40,765 bases of DNA from Bacillota bacterium (GTDB taxonomy: Bacteria > Bacillota > Sulfobacillia > RBS10-35 > JAJYVN01): the NCBI GenBank assembly GCA_021791815.1, contig JAJYVV010000017.1:1-40765 (forward strand), given 5' to 3'. The notes below the pieces were generated by a model that searched no databases, was not told where the DNA came from, and saw only the letters and a list, made by a program, of their open reading frames with translations. Within the stretch, counting starts at the first letter, position 1. Every line of letters begins with the position of its first letter. Position numbers and translations under genes: made by a program. This document shows, piece by piece, positions 26,207-35,823 of this stretch.

Positions 26207-26700
26207 ATGCGCAACATCGGGACCGTGCTCGTGCGCACCTCCCGGACCTGCTCGCGGGCGTCCCCTGCGCCGACGTCCGCGCCCTCGTGGCCACGCCGGC
26301 GGAGCTGCGGCCGGAAATCCGGACCGGTCAGGCGGAACCCTCGGGTGCTGCGGCGACCCGCGGAGCGCGCTCGTCGCCGGGGGCCAGACCTCGGTCCAAG
26401 CGGCGGCGGACCGGGTGGGGCACGGCGGGTCGCTCATGGTGGGCCAAGGCCTCCTGCCCAGGGCTGCGGAAGCGCTGCTCTCGCCCAAGACCCTCCATCC
26501 GGCGGGACAGATCGTGTATGACGGCCACGCGGCGCCGCCGCGCCTTTTCGCGCGACAGACCCTCCTGAACGGATGCCGGGCGGAGCTGTTCGACCCGCCC
26601 CGACGCGGTGCCGTTCCTGGCCCGCACGGTGGGCGGGAAGATCATCCGGGCCGAGCCCGGCCGGGGGCCGGACGCCCCGGGTCCCTCCGGCCCTCCCTGA
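26207..26700 (+). pseudogene. Unrecognised gene, at least three frameshifts
   Basis: Three frames join into one sensible ~165-residue product: MRNIGTVLVRTS, then DLLAGVPCADVRALVATPAE, then ALVAGGQTSVQAAADRVGHG with LSPKTLHPAGQIVYDG, then DAVPFLARTVGGKIIRAEPG, ending at TGA 26700. Each segment has balanced hydrophobic and charged residues, unlike the shadow frames. I do not recognise the family. The last 59 bases overlap the convergent acetyltransferase remnant, so the two ends may have been joined by a rearrangement. Confidence 0.5.
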
Positions 26701-27049
26701 GCCCTGCGTGCGCGGGGCACGGCGGGCGAACCGCCCCGCGGTGGAGGCGCCCGATGTGCGGTGCGCCGTCGATCACGGTGCCGGTCGCGTGGGGCCGCCG
26801 CCGTCCCGGCCCGATCGTGGAGTGCGCCGGGATGTCGGTGGCGCTGGCGATGCGCACGACCAGCACGGCGAGCGCGCTCTGCAGGATCCGCAGGAGATGC
26901 CGCAGCAGGGGCGCGGGGCAACGGAGCACGAGCGGGCGCCCCAGGCGCTCCACGGCCACCGCGACGCGGCGCGGGAGACCGGAATGCTCCATCTCCACGG
27001 GCGAGCCCGCCCCGCCTGGGCCAGTCCCGTGGCCCGGCGCCGGCGTCAT
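26642..27049 (-). pseudogene. Serine-acetyltransferase-like hexapeptide protein, truncated
   Basis: ATG 27049 overlaps the stop of the deacetylase gene (ATGA). PLLRHLLRILQSALAV, ATDIPAHSTIGPG and HATGTVIDGAPHIG match the linker and first coil of the left-handed beta-helix of CysE-like acetyltransferases found in polysaccharide clusters. The normal continuation (NVTI..GVTIG and further hexapeptides) is absent; the frame drifts into Arg/Pro-rich sequence and stops at 26642. Without the rest of the helix the acetyl-CoA site cannot form. Confidence 0.6.
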
Positions 27050-28212
27050 GCCCGCAGCCGAGCGTGCGGCTCCCCACCCGCCGCCCGGGTGGCGCGGTGC
27101 AGGGCCAGCAGCCACTCCCGCCGCGTGCGGCCCGCGGGATCGGGGATCGCGAGCGCGGGGATCCGGGCCCGGACGGCCGCCCCAATGGCGGCCGCCTCCC
27201 GCTCGCCGAGCGGCCGGTCCGGGCGCAACGTGTTGTCCGCAAACGCGCACGGCAGCCCGAGCGCCAGCAGGCCGGCGGCCGCCTCCGCCAGGGGGTGTTC
27301 CGGCCGGATGTCGGCCCAGCGGCCCCGCGCCATCAGCTCACCGGCCGGCACCACGCGGTAGCCGTGCCGGTGCAGGATCTGGAGCTGCGCGGGCAGCACG
27401 TCGACCACGGCCGGCTCCAGGCTCATGTTCAGCCCGTCCTTGGCGAAGAGGATCGCCCCGTCGAGCGCGTCCGGGTCACGCGCGAGCGTCCTGGCGAGCG
27501 GCGCCACCGCCGCGGCGGCATAGGCCCGGCGGGAGCCGCGGCGGGCCCTCCAGGCCCCGAGGTCGAAGCTCGCGCCGATCATGATGAGCCCGAGGCGCCG
27601 GTAAATGGCGAGCGTGTCGATCCCATCCGCCGTCCGGGCCACGTAGTGCGGCGGGCGGGCGACCCCCGGCCGGACTCCGAGGTGGGTGCGGCAGAGCTCC
27701 TGAAACCGGACGCAGTCGCGCTCGACTCCCGCGGCGTCCGCGTGGTGCGCGCGCCGCCCGTACACGATCCGCTCGGGCCCGAAGGCCAGGTGGCGGAAGG
27801 AGTGGTTGCCGACCTCGTGCCCCTCCTGCGCCACCCGGCGGGCGAGCAGGGGCTGGTTGGCGGCGCCGGCCCAGCGGTCCAGGCCGAAGGCCGGGTAGTG
27901 ATCGTGGCGGATCCCGTTCCACAGCGGGGTGTGCAGGGGCCCGGCGCGGTCCGGATAGTTGTCGTGGGTCCCACCGATCATGTTGAACGTGGCGCGCATG
28001 CCGTAGCGCTCCAGGGCACGCAGGATGGACTCCGTGAGGGGTTCCCCCGCGCCGGTGCGGAGTGCGGTCGGACCGTCGTCGAAGGTGATGGCGACCAGCC
28101 TCCGGCCGGCCACGGGGCACGTCCGGTCCACCCGCGGCCAGTTCGACGGCTGTGCGCCCCGCAGGCGCCGGCGGAGGAGGCGCGCGGGGGCCGAGAGGCC
28201 ATGGAGGTCCAA
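27046..28212 (-). CDS. Polysaccharide deacetylase (NodB/CE4 family)
   Basis: TTG 28212 is eight bases after GGGAGG and three bases past the PHP gene. In this 388-residue protein, VAITFDDGPT (residues ~40-50) is motif 1 with catalytic and metal Asp. EVGNHSFRHLAFG is the H-x3-H metal motif, and VARPPHYVAR is motif 3. There is a long insertion between motifs 1 and 2 (THDNYPDRAGPLHTPLW) and a helical C-terminal tail. CE4 enzymes remove N- or O-acetyl groups from chitin-like glycans or peptidoglycan. No signal peptide is seen, which would fit a cytoplasmic precursor. Confidence 0.85.
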   Translation of the reverse strand: MDLHGLSAPARLLRRRLRGAQPSNWPRVDRTCPVAGRRLVAITFDDGPTALRTGAGEPLTESILRALERYGMRATFNMIGGTHDNYPDRAGPLHTPLWNGIRHDHYPAFGLDRWAGAANQPLLARRVAQEGHEVGNHSFRHLAFGPERIVYGRRAHHADAAGVERDCVRFQELCRTHLGVRPGVARPPHYVARTADGIDTLAIYRRLGLIMIGASFDLGAWRARRGSRRAYAAAAVAPLARTLARDPDALDGAILFAKDGLNMSLEPAVVDVLPAQLQILHRHGYRVVPAGELMARGRWADIRPEHPLAEAAAGLLALGLPCAFADNTLRPDRPLGEREAAAIGAAVRARIPALAIPDPAGRTRREWLLALHRATRAAGGEPHARLRA

Positions 28213-28215
28213 CGC

Positions 28216-29007
28216 TCAGCCCTCCCCTTCCCCGCGGGTCCAGACCACGGCGCGGCGGGTGCTGGGGGGCGAGAAGCTCTCCCCGAACCGGAACGCCGCC
28301 CGCGCCACCGCCCGGGCGGCCAGCCCCGGGTCCCGGGTGCGCGCCGCCTTCCGCAGCTGCGAGTGGGTTTGGCAGAGCGCCGACGGGCGGCAGGCCCACG
28401 CGCGGTGCGCCCCGGCCAGCCAGCGCCGCAACTCCGCACCGCGCAGGGCGGACCCCGGCCCCAGGTCGGGTCCCTCGATGGCGACGGCCCCAACCTCCGG
28501 CGGGCAGTGGGCGTCGCTGCCGGCGGTGGGCAGCAGGGGTCGGCCCGCGCTGCGCCAGGTCCAGATGGCGCGGTCGTTGCCGGCCGTGAACCGGCTCCAC
28601 CGCATCCGGCCGTTGAAGACCTCGATGCCATCCACGTGTTCCAGCACGTCCGCATCCAGGGGACGGTCGCTCCGAAAAGGGTGTGCCCAGATGGCGAGCC
28701 CGCCCCGGGCGTGGATCTCGTCCACGGCCCGGCGCCAGGGCAGGGGCCGTGGTGCGCGGGGCATGACGTCCTCCTCGATCCCCAGGCCCTGGATGTGCCC
28801 GGCGTCCGTGGTCACCTCGGCCCCCACCACCACCCAAAGGCCGGTGCCGGACGCCGCCTCCCGCGTCAGGCGCGCGCCGCGGACCGCGTCGTGGTCCGTG
28901 ACGGCGATGAGCCCCAGGCCCCTGCGCAGGGCCCGGACGACGATCCGCTCCGGGGGCATGGTCCCGTCCACGGACAGGCGGGTGTGGATGTGCAGGTCCG
29001 CCAGCAT
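28216..29007 (-). CDS. PHP-domain metal-dependent phosphoesterase
   Basis: ATG 29007 overlaps the previous stop (TGATG). The 263-residue protein opens LADLHIHTRLSVDGTMPP. It has LIAVTDHDAVRGA, VVVGAEVTTDAGH, LAIWAHPFR and PTAGSDAH, which supply the His/Asp/Glu ligands of the trinuclear PHP site. Relatives include histidinol phosphatases, CpsB-type tyrosine phosphatases of capsule operons and nucleoside 3',5'-bisphosphate phosphatases. With polysaccharide-type neighbours, a capsule-linked role is likely but unproven. Confidence 0.85.
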   Translation of the reverse strand: MLADLHIHTRLSVDGTMPPERIVVRALRRGLGLIAVTDHDAVRGARLTREAASGTGLWVVVGAEVTTDAGHIQGLGIEEDVMPRAPRPLPWRRAVDEIHARGGLAIWAHPFRSDRPLDADVLEHVDGIEVFNGRMRWSRFTAGNDRAIWTWRSAGRPLLPTAGSDAHCPPEVGAVAIEGPDLGPGSALRGAELRRWLAGAHRAWACRPSALCQTHSQLRKAARTRDPGLAARAVARAAFRFGESFSPPSTRRAVVWTRGEGEG

Positions 29008-30158
29008 CAGGCGCCCACGCCCGGCCGTGCGCCCCGGGCCAGCATCCGGCAGGCGTACGCGGCGCTCGGTGCGGGATCGGCCCACTGAAACACAGCGGGG
29101 ACGCCGGGCGTGCGCAGGGCGTTCCCCAGATACGCGGCGAACCCCACGCCCGCCCCCCTTGCCGCCAGAACGTCCTTGGCCCAGAACCGCAGGCGGACGC
29201 CGGTCCGGTACCGGGGGACGGAGACCGCCCCTCCTCGGACGAGCGTGCAGTACAGCACGGGGAAGTCCACGCCCGAGGCAATGGCGAGCGCGTAGGTGCC
29301 CCAGGGCCGGGGGTTGATCTCGAGCAGGCGGGGTCGACCATCCGCCCCGAGCTTGTACTCGACCATCGCGTGGCCGCGCCACCGGAGGTGGAGCAGGAGG
29401 CGCGCGGTCCAGGCGACGAGCTGCGGGTCCTCGATGGACTCCGCCCAGGTGCTGGGTCCGCCGCGCACGGGATACTCGCGGAGGCGCCGGTGGCAGAAGA
29501 ACGCGGCGGGCCTGCCCTCACGGTCGCAGATCGCCGAGCAGCCGCGGCCCTCTCCGGGGAGCCACTCCTGGGCGACGGGGTCCGGTTGGCGCTCCGCCAT
29601 GCGGCGCTGGACCGCGTCCAACTCCGTCCGATCGGCAACGATCGCGTACCGCTGCTCGGGCTTCAGACCCAGCGCTTCGCCGTGCCGGTACTTGACCACG
29701 GCCGGGAACGGGACCTCTTCGCCCGGGCCGAAGGCGTGGGGTACCGGGATCCCGAGGGCTGCGGCCGTCGCGCTCAGCCGGGCCTTGTCCACGGCGTGGG
29801 CCAGTGCCTCGGGTGGCGGTACCAGCACGCGCGCCGTCCAATCGGCGGCGCCGGAGAGGGCGCGGATGCTGGGCAGCGCGCAGGGCAGCACCGCGTCGGC
29901 ACCCGCGGCGACATCGACGAGGGCCGACCGGAAGGCCGCCTCGGACCGGCCGGCGTCGGGCAGCCGCCGAGCGTCGTGGGCGTAGCGCGACGCGAAGGCC
30001 ACCACGGCGTGGGCCTGCTCCGCGGCGCAGACGGCCACGTGGGCCCCGGCCCGCCCCAGCGACCGCACCGCCGCCAGCGCGGCCAGGTACTGGCCGTCGA
30101 GGACGCAGACCCGCAAGTTCGAGCAGCACCGCGCGGGCCGCCCGGGCACCGTCCGCAC
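29007..30158 (-). CDS. ATP-grasp carboxylate-amine ligase-like protein
   Basis: GTG 30158 is preferred to the computed start at 30209 because GGAGGGAG lies just upstream. It is first in the minus-strand operon. The pre-ATP-grasp domain (LRVCVLDGQYLAALAAVRSL) is followed by the ATP-grasp fold. FPAVVKYRHGEALG carries the ATP-binding Lys, VAQEWLPGEGRGCSAICD the second strand, and RPRLLEINPRPWGTYALA the Mg-binding E-x-N. Such stand-alone ligases join an amine to a carboxylate and occur in exopolysaccharide and lipid-modification clusters. The substrate is unknown. Confidence 0.82.
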   Translation of the reverse strand: MRTVPGRPARCCSNLRVCVLDGQYLAALAAVRSLGRAGAHVAVCAAEQAHAVVAFASRYAHDARRLPDAGRSEAAFRSALVDVAAGADAVLPCALPSIRALSGAADWTARVLVPPPEALAHAVDKARLSATAAALGIPVPHAFGPGEEVPFPAVVKYRHGEALGLKPEQRYAIVADRTELDAVQRRMAERQPDPVAQEWLPGEGRGCSAICDREGRPAAFFCHRRLREYPVRGGPSTWAESIEDPQLVAWTARLLLHLRWRGHAMVEYKLGADGRPRLLEINPRPWGTYALAIASGVDFPVLYCTLVRGGAVSVPRYRTGVRLRFWAKDVLAARGAGVGFAAYLGNALRTPGVPAVFQWADPAPSAAYACRMLARGARPGVGA

Positions 30159-30590
30159 GGACACTCCCTCCGTGGCTCGACGATAGGGGGGGTGTCCGCG
30201 CTTGGCCATCCGCCGTTCGGGGGATGCCCCGGCGGCGGCCTGCAGGCACGTGCCCGCGCCCGGCCCTGGAGCTCACCCAGGCGGTCTGCGGGGCCAGCCC
30301 GCCGACGGACTTCGCCCGGACGACGGGGCCCAGCCGCGCCACCGCGGCGGCGCCCTGCGCCTCCGGGTCGGTGCTCCGCCGTCGGCCCCCCGCAGGAACG
30401 CGGCGGCTCGCGCCCCAGGGGCACCGCCGCACCCTCCCATCGACGCCGGGCCTCCCCTGGTGCACGGCGCTTCCCGGTCCAGCGGCGAGGCCACCCGGGC
30501 GATGGATGCGGCCCGCGGGCCGATCGTCGGGCGAACGCCCGCGCCGGCACTTCCGCCAGGTTCGACCCGGCCCCGCACCCGTGCCCTATA
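30159..30590. other. Divergent intergenic region
   Basis: These 432 bp lie between the ATP-grasp operon and the MFS transporter and should contain both promoters. A -10-like TATAGT near the right end is listed separately. Open frames here translate to Arg/Pro/Gly-rich sequence; no gene or RNA is recognised. Confidence 0.5.
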
Positions 30591-30592
30591 GT
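30587..30592 (+). promoter_or_regulatory. Possible -10 element (TATAGT) for the MFS gene
   Basis: TATAGT ends eight bases before GTG 30600, so transcription would start at or next to the start codon, giving a leaderless mRNA. No ribosome binding site precedes the GTG, which agrees. The -35 is poor (TTCGAC at 20-bp spacing). Confidence 0.4.
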
Positions 30593-30599
30593 GGTGCGC

Positions 30600-31844
30600 G
30601 TGGTCACGCGCTGGTCGGCGCTCGCCGCGCTCTTCGTCGATGCCGCGATCGTCCTCGTCCTCGCCGGCAGCCTCCCCGCCTTCGCCGCGGCCTTCCGCGT
30701 GCGGCAGGACGTGGCGGGGCTCGTCTTCACCGCCAGCGGGACCGGGTTCGTGGCCGCCGTACCCGTGGCCGGGTTCCTCGCCGACCGGTTCGGCAAGCGG
30801 GCCACCCTGGCCGCCGGCGCGGCGGGCGTCGGCCTCGCCCTGCTCCTGTTCGCGGCCAGCCGCAGCCTCGCGCAGGCCCTCGCGGCGGCGGCCGCGGTCG
30901 GCGCCTGCGGGGGGACCGTGGAGTCGGGGGTCACGGCCCTCATGCCTGAGCTGTACCCGGGGCGGGAGGGCTTCGCCAACAACTTCGCCCAGGCGTTCTT
31001 CGGCGCGGGTGCGGCGGTGGGCCCGCTGCTCCTGCTCTGGGGCGGCCTCTCCTGGCGCCTCCGCCTCGCCGCGGGCAGCGCAGCCTTCGTGCTCCTGGCC
31101 GCCGTGCTCTGGGCGCAGCGGCGCCACGACCGCCCCGCCCTTCTCCCGTCCCCCGGCCCGCGCCGGGACCTTCCGATCCCCACGCGCAGGACGGCCAAGG
31201 GCCCCCGGGGATCCGGGCCCCTGCGCCTGCTCGCCGCGCCCGGCCTCGCCGCCGCCGCGGGCGCGATGCTCCTCTACACCGGCGTGGAGGTCGCCCTCTG
31301 GGATTGGCTGTTCGCGGTCGTCACCCGCCCCGGCGGCGCCGGGCCCGCCTGGGCGGTGGCCGAGCTGTCGGGCTTCTGGGTGGCGATGGGCGCCGGGCGC
31401 CTCTGGACAGCGGCGCTCGCCGAACGGGTATCCCTGCCCCTGCTCATCACCGCGGGTTGCGCGCTCGGCATCGTCGCCCTACCGCTGGCGCTGCTCGCGC
31501 CGACCCCGGCGGGCGACCTCGCCGCGGGCGTGCTGTGCGGCCTGGCCTTCGCCGGCATCTGGCCCTCCCTGGTCGCCCTCGGCCAGCGCCGGTGCGGCCA
31601 GAGCGCCCTGGTCAGTTCGGTGCTGGTGGCCTCCGGCGGCGCGGGGGCCCTCGCGATCCCGGCGGCCTTCGGCTTCGGGGCGGCGAGACTGGGGCTGGGG
31701 CCCGCCGCCGTGGCGCTCGCCGCACTGCTCGTGCCGGTGGCCATCCTGCCATGGGCCACGCCGGCGCCGCCGGGCAGCGGACCGGCGGACCGGCCGGTGC
31801 TGGCCCCGGGAGCGGGCCCCTCGGGAGCGACGGGGACCGGGTAG
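30600..31844 (+). CDS. Major facilitator superfamily transporter
   Basis: GTG 30600 gives a protein of about 414 residues with some twelve hydrophobic segments. The A-motif between helices 2 and 3 is VAGFLADRFGKRATL, matching GxLaDrxGrkxxL. The central loop between helices 6 and 7 is basic (RRDLPIPTRRTAKG), as in most MFS proteins. GTVESGVTALMPELYPGREG is reminiscent of sugar or fosmidomycin-type porters. The substrate is not predictable. Earlier in-frame GTG codons at 30591 and 30594 are less likely if the -10 is real. Confidence 0.85.
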   Translation: MVTRWSALAALFVDAAIVLVLAGSLPAFAAAFRVRQDVAGLVFTASGTGFVAAVPVAGFLADRFGKRATLAAGAAGVGLALLLFAASRSLAQALAAAAAVGACGGTVESGVTALMPELYPGREGFANNFAQAFFGAGAAVGPLLLLWGGLSWRLRLAAGSAAFVLLAAVLWAQRRHDRPALLPSPGPRRDLPIPTRRTAKGPRGSGPLRLLAAPGLAAAAGAMLLYTGVEVALWDWLFAVVTRPGGAGPAWAVAELSGFWVAMGAGRLWTAALAERVSLPLLITAGCALGIVALPLALLAPTPAGDLAAGVLCGLAFAGIWPSLVALGQRRCGQSALVSSVLVASGGAGALAIPAAFGFGAARLGLGPAAVALAALLVPVAILPWATPAPPGSGPADRPVLAPGAGPSGATGTG

Positions 31845-32220
31845 CCGCCGGACGAGAGCCGGGGCACCCCCGCCCGCTTGGTGGCCCTGCGGAAGGCCTG
31901 GGTGCTCTGGCAAGCAGGACGAGGCCTCGCGGCCTTGGTGGTCCGGGGCGACCCGCTGCCCACAGCGACTTCCGCCTCCTGCGCTCCAGCACGCGGGGCC
32001 CGGGGAGTGACCACGGCCCGCGGTACAGGCGGAGGGTCACGAGAGCAGCTGCTCCGCGCTGCGTCCTGGACGATGGTCGCCTCCCGCAGAGGCACGATCG
32101 GCCGTGCTCCATCGTGACTGACGGAGGGATCGATGACAGGGAACGGCGTGCGCAAGCGACCTGCAACGCCACCTGCATGCGGGAGGACAGAACACGGCAA
32201 GCGATGGCAGCCGAACGGAG
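31845..32220. other. Intergenic stretch
   Basis: These 376 bp separate the MFS gene from the convergent lipoprotein gene. No conserved protein, hairpin terminator or RNA was recognised. Base composition becomes less GC-rich towards the right, leading into the lower-GC lipoprotein pair. Confidence 0.45.
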
Positions 32221-32853
32221 TCAGTGTATGCCCATAGTCCGGATATACCAGCGCGGTGGCGTGGTTGTTTGGGTCTCATGGAGAATCAAGATGATGCGCG
32301 TCGTGGCCTGCTGGCTGGACAGGGCCAGCGAGACAGAGTCCCACTCGCCCGGCGCAATCAGCAGCGCCGGATTGATTCCGGCGGGCGCATTGGTAGGGAC
32401 GTCGATCCGGGGTAAGGCTGCGCCGAGCGATCCCCCCGTGACACCATACTCATCCGCAACGCAGGTCGCCCATCCTCCGGGCCCCAAGCAGTACAGCCCC
32501 AAAAAACTGCGCCCGCCGCTCTCGGCGTTGACCTCAGCGTCCATTCCGAAGGTGCGATCCATGGCGTCGAAGGCGGGCAAGGGCGGAGACTCCAGGGTCA
32601 CGCCGAGTGCACCGACATCGAGGGCCAACGCCCCGTTGATCGTCGTCAGCGCCGCCCCCGGACCCGCCACGGTCCAACCCAAGGTTCCGTCGCCCGACTC
32701 AAAGTTCCATTCCCGCCCGCCAGCGTTGGACCCACCGGAGGACGCGCACCCGCCAAGGGCAGCCGCCGCAACGACGCCGACCGCGCAGATGGCCGAGGTG
32801 ACCCGCCCCGGGGACCGAAGCGACGCCCGTCGCCTCCGGGCGTGCCCGCTCAC
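32221..32853 (-). CDS. Exported lipoprotein with beta-sandwich-like domain
   Basis: GTG 32853 starts a 210-residue protein. A basic n-region (HARRRRASLR), a hydrophobic segment and lipobox ALGGC (Cys36) form a type II signal peptide. The mature part has WNFESGDGTLGWTVAG and SVSLALSSQQATTRIIL, like a carbohydrate-binding or concanavalin-like beta-sandwich, but no family is certain. Codon use is visibly less GC3-biased than in flanking genes. It is divergent from the substrate-binding lipoprotein about 110 bp away. Confidence 0.75.
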   Translation of the reverse strand: MSGHARRRRASLRSPGRVTSAICAVGVVAAAALGGCASSGGSNAGGREWNFESGDGTLGWTVAGPGAALTTINGALALDVGALGVTLESPPLPAFDAMDRTFGMDAEVNAESGGRSFLGLYCLGPGGWATCVADEYGVTGGSLGAALPRIDVPTNAPAGINPALLIAPGEWDSVSLALSSQQATTRIILILHETQTTTPPRWYIRTMGIH

Positions 32854-32966
32854 AACCGACCCCTCCGTGCCCCACGGCCGCCGCTGACCGGGCGGCCAAG
32901 GGCAGCATGGGTCCTGCGCGCTTTGGCGGGACCGCCGCGAGGCCTCCCTTCCGGCATGGAGGAGCT

Positions 32967-34457
32967 ATGGTATGGGATCAGGGAAGCGGGTTCAGCACCG
33001 CCGTCGGAGGTGCGCCGGTATTGGGATCGGGCCGTGCGGCCAAACCGGACCCTGGGTTGGCGAGCGCCTCTCCGCGCGACGGACCGCTCCGGCGAGGATT
33101 GGTCGAGCAAGATGGGCGGACGCGGACGAGGCGCAGCCTCGTCGCCAGCGGCTTCGCCGCCTCGGCGGGCCTTGCTTTCGCAGGCTGCGCCCATCTTCGC
33201 CGACCCGTGCCGGGCGGTGCGGCATCGTCGACGACGGACACCTCCGCCATCACTGTGACCGCCGATCTCTCGTTGATGGAGAGCGGCATCAGCGGGGCGC
33301 CAAGCCCCTGGTTTGAGTCGTGGCTGAGACGGTTCAACCAGACGCGGGGGAGCGCCACCGCCACCAGCGCCGCTTCCTTGGCGGCGACAGTGGGGGCCGT
33401 CGATTCCAATACTTTCGAAGCGGCCACCTTTGGCGTTCCGGCCACGCTTCCCGCCAGGGCGTTAGATCTCACATCACTCTCGCGAGAACAGAACTTGCCA
33501 GTTCCAAGGGGGCTCGGCACGGTTGGCCGATCGTTCCAGGGATTTGTGGTTGCGAAGGACAGGGGGTCGTTTGCGCCGACCGGCGGGCTCTTCGCTCTAC
33601 CTCTGCTCTGGCACAACCTTTGCGTTGCCATAAACGTCGATCTGGCTGGCGCATTGGGGCTGTCCGTACCGACCGCCCTGGCCCAGATCGCCAATCTTCA
33701 GGAATTCTTGGTGGAAGCGGAGCAGGCGATCCGGGCCAACGACGCTCGTGTGACGGCGCTGGATGCCTACGGTGCCTCAACCCCAGCGGTGTTCCAAGCG
33801 GTGGTCCACGCAGCCGGCGGGACGTTCGGCGAGGACGCCGTCATCGAGCTGTCCACCGCCAACTCTGCCGCCCTGCTGTCGTACGCGGATCTCGTCTCGC
33901 ACTGTCGCCCGGGCGCGTTGGCCCAGGGTACGGCCGTGGTTGGATTCCTGTGGACGGGCGGCAGCGCCCCCCAACTGCAGAGCCAGGTTCCCGCGGGTTC
34001 CGCCTGCCAGTTGCTGCCCTTCCCCGATGCGGCCCACCGGCTCCGCTACGCCTGGGGGCCTCAGATCCGCGCGGCAACCGGCGAGGCCCAGCGGGCGACC
34101 GCCTTCTCCTTTCTGGAGTGGTGCGCCGAGCCCGCGAATCTCCAGGTCCTCTCGGCTGTTCTGGGCCTGCCCGCCGCCATACCGGGAGTGCCGGCATCGG
34201 TGTGGCGGGCCGCATTTCCGAAGCTGTCGGGCACGGACGTTCTATCCGATCCCACAGGACAGAGCGCCTTCCTCGACCCGCTGATGGCCACTTCCTACGT
34301 ACAGGTCTGGCTCCAACTCCAGGTGATTCCCATGGCCAGGGCCAAGGCGGATGTTCCATACAGCTCCAGCGAGGTACCCGTCGCGTATCAGACCCTCGTC
34401 TCCGGCATCCCTGCGCTGAACGAGCAGATACTGGGCACCTACGCGGGTGGGGCGTAG
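32967..34457 (+). CDS. Extracellular solute-binding lipoprotein (SBP family 1-like)
   Basis: ATG 32967 follows GGAGGAG. RTRTRRSLVASGFAASAGLA and then FAGC (Cys74) combine a twin-arginine motif with a lipobox; the signal is preceded by ~50 extra residues, so TTG 33099 is an alternative start. The mature chain shows the ABC sugar-binding pattern: LPLLWHNLCVAINVDLA, AVVGFLWTGGSAP, and AFSFLEWCAEPANLQVL with LPAAIPG near the end. It should capture an oligosaccharide or similar ligand at the cell surface. No permease or ATPase gene is nearby, so it is an orphan. Its codon use is lower in GC than its neighbours. Confidence 0.78.
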   Translation: MVWDQGSGFSTAVGGAPVLGSGRAAKPDPGLASASPRDGPLRRGLVEQDGRTRTRRSLVASGFAASAGLAFAGCAHLRRPVPGGAASSTTDTSAITVTADLSLMESGISGAPSPWFESWLRRFNQTRGSATATSAASLAATVGAVDSNTFEAATFGVPATLPARALDLTSLSREQNLPVPRGLGTVGRSFQGFVVAKDRGSFAPTGGLFALPLLWHNLCVAINVDLAGALGLSVPTALAQIANLQEFLVEAEQAIRANDARVTALDAYGASTPAVFQAVVHAAGGTFGEDAVIELSTANSAALLSYADLVSHCRPGALAQGTAVVGFLWTGGSAPQLQSQVPAGSACQLLPFPDAAHRLRYAWGPQIRAATGEAQRATAFSFLEWCAEPANLQVLSAVLGLPAAIPGVPASVWRAAFPKLSGTDVLSDPTGQSAFLDPLMATSYVQVWLQLQVIPMARAKADVPYSSSEVPVAYQTLVSGIPALNEQILGTYAGGA

Positions 34458-34862
34458 GCTGGATCCCGTCCCAGGGCTCCCCAATCGGAAGGTTGGGCGA
34501 GTCGCGGCCAGGTGGACGGGAGTCGGTCTCGGTTCAGGATGGGTGTGTCCACGCTCAACCCGCGGTCATCGTGGTCGCCACCGGCGACGAGGGCCCGGAG
34601 CCCTCCCGGGTCGCGCCGCACGCCGGGAGTTGCCCCGTGCGTGGCGACGGCGCACCGGCGGGACGAGCCCGTTCCGGCGGACACCGAAGCCCGCGGGCGG
34701 ATCGGCGCGAGCCGGCCGGCGCCAGGACGGCGGAGGATGCCGCATCCTCCAACCCGGCGACACGACGCGGCCCCCGGCGCCGGGATGGGAGGCGGGGCCT
34801 TCCGGGAGGTCTGGGGAACCGTTCCTCACGGCGCCAAGGGCTCCCGCGGCGAGCGCGCCCAT
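34458..34862. other. Intergenic stretch between convergent genes
   Basis: These 405 bp lie between the solute-binding protein and the convergent SDR. A weak inverted repeat may exist around gccgcatcctcc, but no clear terminator, gene or RNA is seen. Confidence 0.45.
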
Positions 34863-35615
<753 letters not shown>

Positions 35616-35790
35616 GGCCTCCGCCCCCCTGCCCGCGCCGGCGCCAGGGCCCGCCGGTCGCTCCAGCCTCGACCGCCACGGTACCACGGTGGGGGGGTTC
35701 CGGCACCGCCGGGAACCGGCCCGGAGCCTCACCGCGCCGTCCCCGCACCTCTGGAGCACGGGCACCGCCGATGGGGCCCCCCCCTACCTG

Positions 35791-35796
35791 TATACT
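35791..35796 (+). promoter_or_regulatory. Possible -10 element (TATACT) for the Uma2 gene
   Basis: TATACT lies 28 bases before GTG 35824, preceded by TG. The ribosome binding site GGAGG falls between it and the start. No good -35 is visible. Confidence 0.4.
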
Positions 35797-35823
35797 GGAG
35801 AGGCTGGAAGGAGGCGGTGGCCC

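Noticed and set aside
30552-30580. Possible tRNA T-arm (ccaggttcgacccgg)
   Set aside because: The flanking bases do not pair into a five-base T-stem, and no anticodon arm or acceptor stem is found upstream.
31860-31920. Minus-strand peptide AFRRATKRAG resembling part of a tyrosine recombinase
   Set aside because: The match is about ten residues, with no other integrase motif (no R-H-R-Y set) and no attachment-site repeat.
32842-33258. ORF of 138 aa beginning MEELWYGIREAGSAPPSE as a separate small gene
   Set aside because: It overlaps the lipoprotein start in another frame, and its translation becomes Arg/Ala/Pro-rich over the signal-peptide coding sequence.
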